Shown here: one piece after another, positions 54,184 through 63,649 of the stretch
How positions within the stretch are numbered: position 1 is the first letter of the stretch
Layout of the letters: each line of letters begins with the position of its first letter
Source of the DNA: an uncultured Eubacterium sp.
GTDB lineage: Bacteria; Bacillota; Clostridia; Lachnospirales; Lachnospiraceae
Assembly: GCA_910584795.1 (NCBI GenBank)
Contig: CAJUBZ010000002.1
Span: 124,001 to 188,000, forward strand
Reading direction: 5' to 3'
Length of the DNA stretch: 64,000 nucleotides
The notes under the pieces: model-generated
Told to the model about the DNA's origin: nothing
The model's database searches: none
What the model saw: only the letters and a program-made list of their open reading frames with translations
Translations under genes and position numbers: made by a program

Positions 54184-54250
54184 GTTTCAGGATTAATATA
54201 CACAAAAGTGAATCTTGTTCTATTTTATAAAGAGAAGGTGATTATACAGA

Positions 54251-55198
54251 ATGGATAATTTGATATATAGTTTAAATGCCACAGTTCCGGTGTTTCTGGT
54301 AATTGTGGCAGGTTATATTTTTAAAAAACTTGGCTGGATTAATGAAGGATTTATTAAGTCTGCAAATAAAATCACATTTACGATTACACTTCCGTTACTT
54401 CTGATACAGGATATGATGAGTAATGATTTTTTGCAGGAGTTTGAGCTAAAGTACATATTTTATTGTGCTATTGTTACATCAGTCTGCTTTATCGGAACAA
54501 CAATTGGAGCGAAATTACTTTTAAAAGATAAATCCATTGTGGCAGAGTTTGTTCAGGCATCATATAGAAGCAGTGCCGCAGTTCTTGGAACAGCATTTGT
54601 ATTAAATATATATGGAAATACAGGAATGGTTCCTCTTATGATCGTAGGAGCTGTACCGTTATATAATATATATGCTGTAGCAATACTTACGATAGAATGT
54701 CCATCTCAGGAAACTGAGCGTAATCACACAATGATCAAAACATTAAAAGGAATTGTTACAAATCCTATTATTCTGGGAATAGTGATAGGAGTTATCTTTT
54801 CAGCATTGAGAGTAGAGCTACCACAGATGGTGGAAAATACAATCAGCAGTCTTGCAAAAATAACCACACCATTGGCGCTGCTTGCGATAGGAGGAAGTTT
54901 TGAGATAGGAAAAGCAATTGAAAAGGTAAAACCATCTGTGATTGCTACTGTATTAAAACTGGCAGGATGGCCAATAATATTTTTGCCGATAGCGATTGCA
55001 ATGGGATTCCGGGATGCAAAGCTAATGGCGCTAGTGATTATGCTTGGCTCACCAACCACACCAAGCTGTTACATAATGGCAAAGAATATGAAGTCTGAAG
55101 GGACATTGACAAGCAGTGTCATTGTGCTGACAACTTTATTTTCTGCATTTACAATTACAGCAATTATATTTGCACTGAGAAGTATGGGATATTTGTAA
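54251..55198 (+). CDS. AEC-family permease
   Basis: 315 residues with about ten predicted helices in two halves, the auxin efflux carrier/malonate family. Segments such as ITFTITLPLLLIQDMM and GSPTTPSCYIMAKNM are typical. The substrate is an organic anion or amino acid in characterised members; here unknown. A second AEC gene lies at 57076 on the opposite strand, with pepF between. Confidence 0.88.
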   Translation: MDNLIYSLNATVPVFLVIVAGYIFKKLGWINEGFIKSANKITFTITLPLLLIQDMMSNDFLQEFELKYIFYCAIVTSVCFIGTTIGAKLLLKDKSIVAEFVQASYRSSAAVLGTAFVLNIYGNTGMVPLMIVGAVPLYNIYAVAILTIECPSQETERNHTMIKTLKGIVTNPIILGIVIGVIFSALRVELPQMVENTISSLAKITTPLALLAIGGSFEIGKAIEKVKPSVIATVLKLAGWPIIFLPIAIAMGFRDAKLMALVIMLGSPTTPSCYIMAKNMKSEGTLTSSVIVLTTLFSAFTITAIIFALRSMGYL

Positions 55199-55225
55199 AA
55201 ATAATATAGTATCTTGGAGGTTATG

Positions 55226-57010
55226 ATGAAGAGAGAAGAACAAAATATAAAAGATACATGGAAGATGGAAGATTTATTTCCGAGTGATGAAGTCTGGGAA
55301 AAGGAGTTAGAAAGGGCAATTAATCTTGTGAATGAATATTCCAAATATGCGGGGGAGATATCGGGAGATAAAGAAAATTTACTAACCTATTTTAAGTTTA
55401 ATGATGAGGTTAATCTACTTGCCGAACGTTTATATGTTTATTCCAATCAGAAATATCATCAGGATATGGCGAATGCGAAATATCAGAAATATTCAGGTAA
55501 GGCGCAAAAACTGGTTGTAGATATTGGAAGTGTTTCTGCTTTTGTAGAACCCGAACTTTTGAGTATTGATGAGAGTATACTTCTTGGCTGGATGGAAGAT
55601 GAAAGATTTGCAGATTACAGAAGATATATCAGTGAAGTATTGAGAAGCAAAAAGCACACTTTAGATGAAAAGACAGAAGAGATTCTGGCAAAAAGTAAAA
55701 GGATGGCAAATGCCGCAGATAATATTTATGCGATGTATAATGGAGCGGATATTGATTTTCCTGTGGTTACGAACAGTGACGGAGAAGAAATTAAAATTAC
55801 TCATGGAAATTTTGTTCCTATTTTATCAGGAACAGACAGGGAATTGCGGGGAAAAGCTTTTCATGCGTTATACAGCACATATGGTAAGATGAAAAATACA
55901 ATCGCAGCTACTTTCAATGCAAATGTAGAGCAAGCATGCTTTTATGCGGATGTGAGAGGATATTCTTCTACAAGAGCAATGTATCTTGATGGAAGCAATG
56001 TACCGGAACGTGTATATGATAATCTGATAGATACGGTTCATGAGAATATTCATCTGATGCACCGCTATGTAAAAATAAGAAAGAAGGCTTTAGGTGTAGA
56101 TGAATTACACATGTATGACATTTATGCTCCGATTGCAAAAGCGCCAGAGAAAAAATATACATTTGATGAGGCAAAGACTATGGTAAAGGCAGGTCTGGCT
56201 CCAATGGGGGAAGCCTACCTTGAGAAGCTGCAGGAAGGCTTTGACAACCGATGGATTGATATTTATGAAAATGAGGGAAAGAGAAGCGGTGCTTATTCAT
56301 GGGGAGCATATGGCACGCATCCATATGTACTGTTAAATTATCAGGGAACTTTAGATCATGTTTTTACATTGGCACATGAAATGGGACACGCACTTCATTC
56401 TTATTATTCTGATGATACTCAGCCATATATTAATGCGGGATATAAGATTTTTGTGGCAGAGGTGGCATCTACGTGCAATGAGTCTCTGCTTATTCATGAT
56501 TTACTAAATAAAACAGAAGATAAGGAAACTAGAGCATATCTTATCAATCATTTTCTGGAACAGTTTAAGGGAACGTTGTATCGACAGACAATGTTTGCCG
56601 AGTTTGAAAAGATTACACATGGTATGGTAGAAAAAGGCGAGACTTTAACGAGTGATGTATTGTGTAAAGTTTATTATGATTTAAATAAATTTTATTTTGG
56701 GGATGATATTGTATTAGATGACGATATTGCATTAGAATGGGCGAGAATTCCACATTTTTATAATCCATTTTATGTATATCAGTACGCAACAGGAATCTCA
56801 GCAGCGATAGCACTTTCCGGAAAGATAATGAAAGAAGGTGAAGCCGGTGTGAAGGATTATATGAAATTCTTAACTGGTGGAGGTTCAAAAGATCCGATTG
56901 ATCTATTAAAGCTTGCAGGAGTAGATATGACTGATAAGGAGCCTATAGTACAGGCATTGAAACTGTTTGAAAAACTGCTGGATGAGATAGAGATGATTAT
57001 AAATGGATAG
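55226..57010 (+). CDS. pepF: Oligoendopeptidase F (M3B)
   Basis: 594 residues, cytosolic zinc peptidase that cuts oligopeptides. HEMGH is at 384-388 with the third ligand in the following helix (FVAEVASTCNES). N-terminal segment DTWKMEDLFPSDEVW and ASAYSWGAYG-like substrate loop are typical. GGAGG is spaced for ATG 55226 rather than 55223. It follows an AEC permease by 27 bases and is perhaps co-transcribed. Confidence 0.95.
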   Translation: MKREEQNIKDTWKMEDLFPSDEVWEKELERAINLVNEYSKYAGEISGDKENLLTYFKFNDEVNLLAERLYVYSNQKYHQDMANAKYQKYSGKAQKLVVDIGSVSAFVEPELLSIDESILLGWMEDERFADYRRYISEVLRSKKHTLDEKTEEILAKSKRMANAADNIYAMYNGADIDFPVVTNSDGEEIKITHGNFVPILSGTDRELRGKAFHALYSTYGKMKNTIAATFNANVEQACFYADVRGYSSTRAMYLDGSNVPERVYDNLIDTVHENIHLMHRYVKIRKKALGVDELHMYDIYAPIAKAPEKKYTFDEAKTMVKAGLAPMGEAYLEKLQEGFDNRWIDIYENEGKRSGAYSWGAYGTHPYVLLNYQGTLDHVFTLAHEMGHALHSYYSDDTQPYINAGYKIFVAEVASTCNESLLIHDLLNKTEDKETRAYLINHFLEQFKGTLYRQTMFAEFEKITHGMVEKGETLTSDVLCKVYYDLNKFYFGDDIVLDDDIALEWARIPHFYNPFYVYQYATGISAAIALSGKIMKEGEAGVKDYMKFLTGGGSKDPIDLLKLAGVDMTDKEPIVQALKLFEKLLDEIEMIING

Positions 57011-57075
57011 TGTTCGCTTGCGTAATTGGGTAGGAGCCAGCCATACAGTTCCTGTATTACACAATATATTCTTGT

Positions 57076-58032
57076 TTAATATATAATTCCACATAAGTAG
57101 ATTGTCAGTGGTATTGTTATTAATGACATTACAGTTGAAATAAAAATTGTTTTTGAAACAAATTTTGTATCAGCACCATATTCATCAGACAACATCAGAG
57201 CTGTGTTGGCAATCGGCATAAGAAATTCAATAAACAATACATTGAGTAAAAGACTGTCTCCTAAGAATAAACGAAAAACAGGATACAGTAGAATAGGAAG
57301 TATAAACTGTTTTATTATAGAAAAAACATAAATTTTCCATTCATTAAATACTTCTGAGAGTTTAATGGTAGCAAGGGTAGCACCAACTAATATCATTGCA
57401 AGAGGAGAAGTGAGGCCACCGACAGTGCCTACTACGTCTTCAACCGTAGTAGGAAAATGAATATCCAACAAATAGATAGTGATGGCAAGAACTGCACTGA
57501 TAATACCTGGTGTGAGAAGAGACTTTAGGTTAAAGGCTGTTTTTTTAGCTTCGCCATAACCAATCATAACCACACCATAAGTGAATGCGCTGAGGTTAAA
57601 GAAAATATTTAAAACAGCAGCATAAAATACAGCACTACCTCCATGGACTCCACAGGCAGCCTGTAAAATAGGAATGCCCATAAATCCTACATTGGAGAAT
57701 ATAAGCATAAACATGTATGCTCCCTGTCTGGAACGTACAATATTCAGTGTTTTGACCATGATTTTAACAATAATAAATGCAATAATTGGCATAATCAGAT
57801 AAAAGACAATGGATGCACCAAAAAGAGTTGCAACCTCTGAACCTTCAGGACGCTGTTTCATTGATAAAACAGAATCTATCATCATTAAAGGTAATGTTAT
57901 ATCCAAAACAAATCGATTTAATGCATGGATAGACTTTTCGTTTAGTATATTTACTTTTAATGCAAGAAATCCAATGCACATTATTATAAAAAGTTGTATC
58001 AGCTGATGAATCAGCACTGTCATATCAATCAT
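57076..58032 (-). CDS. AEC-family permease
   Basis: 318 residues, about ten helices. It shares the family layout of the permease at 54251 but is clearly divergent from it (FVLDITLPLMMIDSVLS, IEFLMPIANTALMLSDEYG). It may transport a different anion. AAAGGAGA precedes the start on the minus strand. It is divergent from the HAD gene at 58169. Confidence 0.88.
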   Translation of the reverse strand: MIDMTVLIHQLIQLFIIMCIGFLALKVNILNEKSIHALNRFVLDITLPLMMIDSVLSMKQRPEGSEVATLFGASIVFYLIMPIIAFIIVKIMVKTLNIVRSRQGAYMFMLIFSNVGFMGIPILQAACGVHGGSAVFYAAVLNIFFNLSAFTYGVVMIGYGEAKKTAFNLKSLLTPGIISAVLAITIYLLDIHFPTTVEDVVGTVGGLTSPLAMILVGATLATIKLSEVFNEWKIYVFSIIKQFILPILLYPVFRLFLGDSLLLNVLFIEFLMPIANTALMLSDEYGADTKFVSKTIFISTVMSLITIPLTIYLCGIIY

Positions 58033-58168
58033 GGTAATCTCCTTTATATGGGCAATGTGTTATAATCTATAAGATTAGTATGCACCCGAAAAGTATTTTA
58101 AAACGGTAGAAAGATTCCGTCAAGAAAATAATATAAAGTAGAAACAAAAGAGAGTAAGGATAGAATAA

Positions 58169-58816
58169 ATGTTAAAAGATATTAAAGGAATAATTTTTGA
58201 TTTAGATGGAACGATACTTGACAGTTCATGGGTCTGGGATAAAGTTGACAAAAAATTTTTAGGCGACAGAGGTTTTGAAGTGCCGGACGATTATGTGGAA
58301 GCAATCTCACCTATGGGAGCAGAGAAGGCCGCAGTGTATACCATCGAGAGATTTGGTTTACATAATGAAAGACCAAGAGAATTGGTAAGAGAGTGGTTTG
58401 ATATGGCAAAGACCGAGTATCGGGATAAAGTTATATGCAAACCTCATGCAAAGAGTTTTGTTAAAAAAATGTATTCTCAGGGAAAGAAGCTTATAATTGC
58501 AACGTCTTCAGACAGAGAACTTTTTATACCGACTTTAGAACGGGAGGGAATACTTGGTTATTTTAGTGATATTGTTACGGTAAATGAGGTAGAGAGGGGA
58601 AAAAGGTTTCCTGATATTTACATAGAAGCGGCAAAACGAATTGATTTTCCAGTGAGTCAGTGTCTCGTTTTTGAAGATATTATTACTGCAATTAAAGGAG
58701 CAAAATCAGGTGGCTTTCAAGTCGTTGCAGTAGAAGATGAAAAATCTGCGCATTACTCGGAAGAAATCAGAGCAATAGCAGATTTTTATATCTCATCATA
58801 TCAACAATTATTATAA
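58169..58816 (+). CDS. HAD-family phosphatase (beta-phosphoglucomutase-like)
   Basis: 215 residues. Motif I DLDGTILDS with nucleophile Asp at about 11, motif II ATSSDRE, motif III Lys in GKRFPD and motif IV VFEDIITAIKGAKSGG. The cap domain is the small helical type. The substrate is probably a sugar phosphate. The stop is 2 bases from the end of the opposite-strand DMT gene. Confidence 0.9.
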   Translation: MLKDIKGIIFDLDGTILDSSWVWDKVDKKFLGDRGFEVPDDYVEAISPMGAEKAAVYTIERFGLHNERPRELVREWFDMAKTEYRDKVICKPHAKSFVKKMYSQGKKLIIATSSDRELFIPTLEREGILGYFSDIVTVNEVERGKRFPDIYIEAAKRIDFPVSQCLVFEDIITAIKGAKSGGFQVVAVEDEKSAHYSEEIRAIADFYISSYQQLL

Positions 58817-58818
58817 GA

Positions 58819-59745
58819 TTATGCCTTGGATTTTGCCGGTATTTGTGCAAGGATAATTGCTGTAAAAATAAGTCCACAACCAATCAATTCTTTTGTGCCC
58901 ATAGTCTCTCCTAAAATAATCCAGCCCGAAAGTACTGCAAATACCGATTCCAGACTAAGAATTAAGGAAGCAACAGTCGGGTTCATTCCAACCTGTCCGA
59001 TAATCTGCAATGTGTATGCAACACCGCAGGATAGGAAACCAGCATAAAATAATGGTATCCAGGTGGAGAGTGATGTAAAAGCTTCTGCCCAGACATTCAG
59101 ATTCATAAAGGAATGTTCCATATCAAATAAAAACATTGGAATTGCAGTAACAATTCCACAGACAAAAAATTGTATACAGGAAAGTTTTATTCCATCTACC
59201 TTTGGAGAAAAATAATCTATTACTAAAATATGTAATGCAAAGAAAAAGGCGCAGGCAAGTAACAGCAAATCAGCTGTTTTAAATGAAAGTGCTCCGTCAA
59301 AGCATAATAAATAAAGACCTGCGAGTGTTAACACTACACCAATCCATATATTTATTCCGCATTTTTTCTTTAAGAATATCCCGAGAATCGGAACAATTAA
59401 AATATAACAGGCAGTAAGGAATCCTGCTTTGCCTGCCGAGGCACCCAGATATAACCCTAACTGCTGTACATTGCTTCCAAGACAGAGACAGAGTCCGCAT
59501 AAAATTCCGCCGATAATTAATGTTTTTCTGTTTTCTTTTGTTTTCGGAACATTTTTTGAAAGTCCGATTCTATTTAAAATAAAAATAACAGGAATTAAAA
59601 TCAGTCCTCCTAATATGGAACGGATGCAGTTAAATGTGTAAGGGCCACAATTGTCTCCACCAATGCTTTGGGCAACAAAAGCTGTTCCCCATATAAATGC
59701 CCCAAGGGCGAGAAAGAATGAATGTTTTACTTTTATTGAATTCAT
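58819..59745 (-). CDS. DMT-superfamily (EamA) permease
   Basis: 308 residues, ten predicted helices made of two EamA repeats (FIWGTAFVAQSIG in repeat 1 and SLILSLESVFAVLSGWIILGE in repeat 2). Such carriers export amino acids, nucleotides or similar metabolites; no substrate can be given. Confidence 0.9.
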   Translation of the reverse strand: MNSIKVKHSFFLALGAFIWGTAFVAQSIGGDNCGPYTFNCIRSILGGLILIPVIFILNRIGLSKNVPKTKENRKTLIIGGILCGLCLCLGSNVQQLGLYLGASAGKAGFLTACYILIVPILGIFLKKKCGINIWIGVVLTLAGLYLLCFDGALSFKTADLLLLACAFFFALHILVIDYFSPKVDGIKLSCIQFFVCGIVTAIPMFLFDMEHSFMNLNVWAEAFTSLSTWIPLFYAGFLSCGVAYTLQIIGQVGMNPTVASLILSLESVFAVLSGWIILGETMGTKELIGCGLIFTAIILAQIPAKSKA

Positions 59746-59903
59746 AATAAATGTCCTGCTTTCGTATAGATGTAATATTCAAGAAATAGTATATATGTTA
59801 AAGAGAAAAATGGCAAATAAAAGTATATGATATAGAAGAAAAAGATAAAGTAGAAGATTGGAAATATAATTTTGATTAAATTAAAAAATTTTAGAAAAAC
59901 TTA

Positions 59904-59932
59904 TTGACAAAAATTAGTGCTTATAGTATTAT
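59904..59932 (+). promoter_or_regulatory. Promoter of tRNA-Gly
   Basis: TTGACA (59904-59909), 17 bases, TATTAT (59927-59932), ending about 28 bases before the tRNA. Confidence 0.7.
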
Positions 59933-59959
59933 ATTTCTTGCGTGTGAAACGCAAACAAT

Positions 59960-60031
<72 letters not shown>

Positions 60032-60063
60032 TTTTTTGTATATAAAAATAATAGGAAACGATT

Positions 60064-60597
60064 ATGGCGATAGATTGGGCGATATTAGATAAAATACAGA
60101 GTATGTTAAGCAGTGGATTTATGGACTGGCTTATGCCTAGAATCACAGTTTTGGGTGATGCGGGTATTATATGGATTATTATAGGTATCATTTTACTGCT
60201 ATGCAAAAAACATCGTAGAACAGGATTTTTAGTGCTTGCGGGACTATTCCTAGGATTGATAATAGGTAATGGAATTATAAAAAATGTAGTGGCAAGACCT
60301 AGACCGTGCTGGCTTGATACAGATTTTAATGTGTTAATATCTGTTCCGAAAGATTTTTCTTTTCCATCGGGACATACACAGGCATCTGTAATAGCGGCAA
60401 CGATTATAACTCTTTATAGAAAGGAATGGGGATGGATTGTAATTCCATTGGCAACGGCGATTTCTTTTTCGAGATTATATTTATATGTCCATTATCCTAC
60501 AGATGTTCTGGGAGGGGCAGTTTTAGGAGTTATAATCGGACTGGTGACATATTATGCAGGGAATAAAATTATTGATACTGTAATTGTAAAAAAATAG
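60064..60597 (+). CDS. PAP2-family membrane phosphatase
   Basis: 177 residues with five to six predicted helices and the PAP2 signature in three parts: KNVVARPRP (73-81), PSGH (101-104) and [12 protein letters not shown] (136-147) with catalytic histidines in the last two. It is likely an undecaprenyl-pyrophosphate phosphatase or other lipid phosphatase at the membrane. It begins 32 bases after the tRNA gene. Confidence 0.9.
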   Translation: MAIDWAILDKIQSMLSSGFMDWLMPRITVLGDAGIIWIIIGIILLLCKKHRRTGFLVLAGLFLGLIIGNGIIKNVVARPRPCWLDTDFNVLISVPKDFSFPSGHTQASVIAATIITLYRKEWGWIVIPLATAISFSRLYLYVHYPTDVLGGAVLGVIIGLVTYYAGNKIIDTVIVKK

Positions 60598-60614
60598 AAC
60601 TGAGGTGAAATATT

Positions 60615-61025
60615 ATGATGATTTCAACAAAAGGCAGATATGCACTTCGTGTAATGATAGATTTGGCTCAGAATGGTATTGAAAGTTTTGTATCATTAAA
60701 AGATGTTGCAGAGAGACAGAATATATCCATGAAATATTTAGAGATGATTGTTTCAATGCTTAATAAGGGTAATATGGTACATAGTCAGAGAGGAAAAGCA
60801 GGAGGATATAAATTAGCGAAGGAACCATCAGAGTATACGGTAGGTGAGATTTTAAAACTTACAGAAGGCACATTAGCTCCAGTGATGTGTTTAGAAGAGG
60901 GGGCAGAGGTTTGTGAAAGATCGGAAGAATGTATCACATTACCTTTGTGGAAAAAACTAAATAATATTATTGACAAATATCTTGACAGCGTCACATTAGA
61001 TGATGTGATAAATAAAAGAGTATAA
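60615..61025 (+). CDS. Rrf2-family regulator (IscR-like)
   Basis: 136 residues. Winged-helix with the family start MISTKGRYALRVMIDLA, recognition region ISMKYLEMIVSMLNKG and the Fe-S cysteines Cys92, Cys100 and Cys106, as in IscR where they hold a [2Fe-2S] cluster. In related genomes such a gene directly precedes nifS-iscU and represses them when clusters are plentiful; here a cell wall hydrolase gene on the other strand has been placed between them. TGAGGTGA precedes the start. Confidence 0.93.
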   Translation: MMISTKGRYALRVMIDLAQNGIESFVSLKDVAERQNISMKYLEMIVSMLNKGNMVHSQRGKAGGYKLAKEPSEYTVGEILKLTEGTLAPVMCLEEGAEVCERSEECITLPLWKKLNNIIDKYLDSVTLDDVINKRV

Positions 61026-61070
61026 AAGAAAAGAGTTCGCAAAATAAATTGAAGCGAACTCTTTTCTTTT
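61024..61070. terminator. Bidirectional terminator
   Basis: Perfect 17-bp stem (61024-61040 with 61054-61070) between convergent genes, with the stop of the opposite gene in its right arm. Confidence 0.95.
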
Positions 61071-61764
61071 ATTTGAACTGATGGTTCTGTATTGATAATC
61101 TTGCTCCACTGACATATCCACTAAAGAATAAGTAACTGGACATATCAATTGTTCTATTTCTGTATTTTACTTTTTTGTCTCCATTTAATGTTAATTTTGC
61201 TGCTTTAATACAGTCTTTGTTTAACTTTCCACTATCATATAAGGAAAGGGAGCGGCTTAATGAACCGTTTCTAACAGGACCGAACTGGTATGGCTGATAA
61301 ATAACCCCACTTAAAGAGCCTGGAAAACTTTTTGATTTTATACGGTTCATGATTACAATTCCAACAGCTTTTTTTCCGGCAAAACACTCGCTGCCGGCTT
61401 CGCTGAAAATGATTGATGACATTAATCTTAATTCAGCCTTGTTATAATTATTTTTAACTTTAATTTTAACTTTAGCAAAAGCTGTACCAGTTGATTTTGA
61501 AAGCAGTTCGATTGTAGAAGAACCTTTTTTTAATCCTTTGACTACACCTGTCGATGAAACAGAAGCAACTTTCGGTTTACTTGATCTGATAGTGTAGTTC
61601 TTCATTGTACTTTTCTTAACTTTAAGTATTTTATATAATTTTGTATTTTTATTTACTTTTATTGATTTGTTCGTAGTTATTGGCTGAGTGTAAGCTTTTA
61701 TTGTAAATGTAGCAGCTGTACATATAAACAATAATAACATAAAACTAAAAATTTTAATCTTCAA
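61069..61764 (-). CDS. Secreted SleB-like cell wall hydrolase
   Basis: 231 residues. Signal peptide of about 24 residues, a short Ig-like (BIG2-type) domain at about 30-102 (SSKPKVASVSSTGVVKGLKKGSS read as the IG-like hallmark), then a Hydrolase_2/SleB catalytic domain at about 107-231 with the conserved Glu in IIFSEAG and VGIVIMNRI, FPGSLSGVIYQPYQF. It cleaves peptidoglycan, in spore germination in the classical case, but this form may act in vegetative wall turnover. It has its own promoter. Confidence 0.88.
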   Translation of the reverse strand: MKIKIFSFMLLLFICTAATFTIKAYTQPITTNKSIKVNKNTKLYKILKVKKSTMKNYTIRSSKPKVASVSSTGVVKGLKKGSSTIELLSKSTGTAFAKVKIKVKNNYNKAELRLMSSIIFSEAGSECFAGKKAVGIVIMNRIKSKSFPGSLSGVIYQPYQFGPVRNGSLSRSLSLYDSGKLNKDCIKAAKLTLNGDKKVKYRNRTIDMSSYLFFSGYVSGARLSIQNHQFK

Positions 61765-61813
61765 AACAACCTCCGTTTGTTACAAAAATGTTACGTTTAT
61801 CTTACGAATAATG

Positions 61814-61842
61814 GTTATACCGTAAAAAATGTAATTTGTCAA
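61814..61842 (-). promoter_or_regulatory. Promoter of the cell wall hydrolase gene
   Basis: Minus strand: TTGACA (61837-61842), 17-base spacer, TATAAC (61814-61819). Confidence 0.7.
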
Positions 61843-61991
61843 CAGGAAAAATGTAACATATCACTCTCAAATCTGTATAAATATATTTGCAAAGTCGAAA
61901 AAAACAGTTTGATAAAAGAAAGATATTTACAAAAGAAAAAAACAGAAGTATAATTCCTAGTGAACAGATAGGAATAAAAGGAGGAAACAAT

Positions 61992-63179
61992 ATGTATATA
62001 TATGCTGATAATGCTGCTACAACAAAAATGAGTAAGTCAGCAGTGAAAACTGTTTTAAATATAATGAAGGATGTATATGGTAATCCTTCGAGTCTGCACA
62101 GTATGGGACAGAAAGCTAAGGAAATACTTGAAAAAGCAAGAAAGGATGTTGCAGATTGTATTGGAGCAGAATTTAAAGAAGTATATTTTACGTCTGGAGG
62201 AACTGAATCAGATAATCAGGCGATTATCTCGGCAGCAGAAATTGGTCTTTTAAATAAGAAGAAACACATTATTTCGACGAAAATAGAACATCACGCAGTG
62301 CTTCATACATTAAATAAATTAGAAAAGAAAGGTTTTGAAGTAACTCTATTGGATGTGCCGGAAGATGGAATTATCAGAGTAGAAGATTTTGTTGATGCAA
62401 TTAGAGAAGATACAGCATTCGCGACAATTATGTTTGCAAATAATGAGATTGGGACGATACAACCTGTTGGAGAGATTGGGAGAATATGCAGAGAAAAAGG
62501 AATTATTTTTCATACAGATGCAGTTCAGGCAGCAGGCCATGTAGAGATTGATGTAAAAAAATTAAATATTGACATGCTGTCATTGTCAGCACACAAATTT
62601 CATGGACCTAAAGGGGTTGGAGCATTGTATGTGAGAAAAAATCTTCCACTTTGCAATATTATTGAAGGAGGAGCACAGGAGCGGGGAAAGCGTGCGGGTA
62701 CGGAAAATCTTCCGGGAATTGCAGGTATGGCAGAAACTTTGAAAGAAGCATGTAGTCATTTAGAAGAAAATGCCCGAAAAGAGACTGCTTTAAGAGACAG
62801 GTTGATTGTGGGGCTGTCTGAAATCAGTCATTCTATGTTAAATGGTGACTGGAAAAACAGGTTACCCGGAAATGTGAATTACATTTTTGAGGGGATTGAA
62901 GGGGAATCTTTATTGTTGTTGTTAGATTCCAGAGGTATTTCTGCTTCATCCGGTTCGGCATGTACATCCGGTTCGTTGGAACCCAGCCATGTTCTTCTGG
63001 CAATTGGAAGACCTCATGAGGTCGCCCACGGTTCTCTGAGGCTGACAATAAGTTCTGAAAATACCATGGAAGAAATGGATTATATTGTAGAGCAGACAAA
63101 AGAAGTGGTGGAGTACCTTAGAAGTATTTCTCCAATGTGGGAACAGATTACGAAACAAAAAGAAACAAATAATGAATAA
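61992..63179 (+). CDS. nifS: Cysteine desulfurase
   Basis: 395 residues. A PLP enzyme that takes sulfur from cysteine for Fe-S clusters and tRNA thiolation. Opening YADNAATTKMSKSAV, PLP-binding Lys202 in SAHKFHGPKG, and the persulfide Cys324 in SGSACTSGSLEPS with the extra loop typical of group I (IscS/NifS). AAAGGAGGA sets the start at 61992; an in-frame Met at 61887 is without support. The next genes, iscU and mnmA, use its product. Confidence 0.96.
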   Translation: MYIYADNAATTKMSKSAVKTVLNIMKDVYGNPSSLHSMGQKAKEILEKARKDVADCIGAEFKEVYFTSGGTESDNQAIISAAEIGLLNKKKHIISTKIEHHAVLHTLNKLEKKGFEVTLLDVPEDGIIRVEDFVDAIREDTAFATIMFANNEIGTIQPVGEIGRICREKGIIFHTDAVQAAGHVEIDVKKLNIDMLSLSAHKFHGPKGVGALYVRKNLPLCNIIEGGAQERGKRAGTENLPGIAGMAETLKEACSHLEENARKETALRDRLIVGLSEISHSMLNGDWKNRLPGNVNYIFEGIEGESLLLLLDSRGISASSGSACTSGSLEPSHVLLAIGRPHEVAHGSLRLTISSENTMEEMDYIVEQTKEVVEYLRSISPMWEQITKQKETNNE

Positions 63180-63202
63180 GACAATAAACGAGAGGAGTTT
63201 TT

Positions 63203-63577
63203 ATGTTATATAGTGAGAAAGTAATGGATCATTTTATGAATCCTAGAAACGTAGGAAAACTTGATGATGCAGATGGTATTGGTGAAGTAGGAAATGCCAA
63301 GTGTGGAGATATTATGAAAATCTATATTAAGGTAGATAATGGGTTGATATCTGATGTGAAGTTTCAGACATTTGGTTGTGGTTCTGCTATTGCCAGCAGT
63401 TCAATGGCAACTGAATTGATAAAGGGAAAGCCGGTTCATCAGGCATTGGAATTGACGAATAAGGCTGTAGTAGAGGCGCTTGAGGGGCTGCCTGCTCATA
63501 AGATACATTGTTCGGTATTGGCAGAAGAAGCTATTAAATGTGCAATTGAGGATTATCAGATGAAAAAATCGTGTTGA
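63203..63577 (+). CDS. iscU: Fe-S cluster scaffold, IscU/NifU N-terminal type
   Basis: 124 residues. The cluster ligands are Cys34, Cys59 and Cys103 (NAKCGD, FGCGSA, KIHCSV). GAGAGGAG precedes the start, 23 bases after nifS. It builds clusters from sulfur supplied by NifS. Single-domain form, without the C-terminal Nfu part of full NifU. Confidence 0.94.
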   Translation: MLYSEKVMDHFMNPRNVGKLDDADGIGEVGNAKCGDIMKIYIKVDNGLISDVKFQTFGCGSAIASSSMATELIKGKPVHQALELTNKAVVEALEGLPAHKIHCSVLAEEAIKCAIEDYQMKKSC

Positions 63578-63649
63578 TAAAATCATTTAGTTGGGGTAGT
63601 ATGTTAGTGAAATATGAATAATGGCTATGCCGTGATGAAGGATGAAATT

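Noticed and set aside
60032..60040. tRNA-adjacent integration site
   Set aside because: No integrase, no repeated tRNA 3' end and a housekeeping-like gene follow the tRNA.
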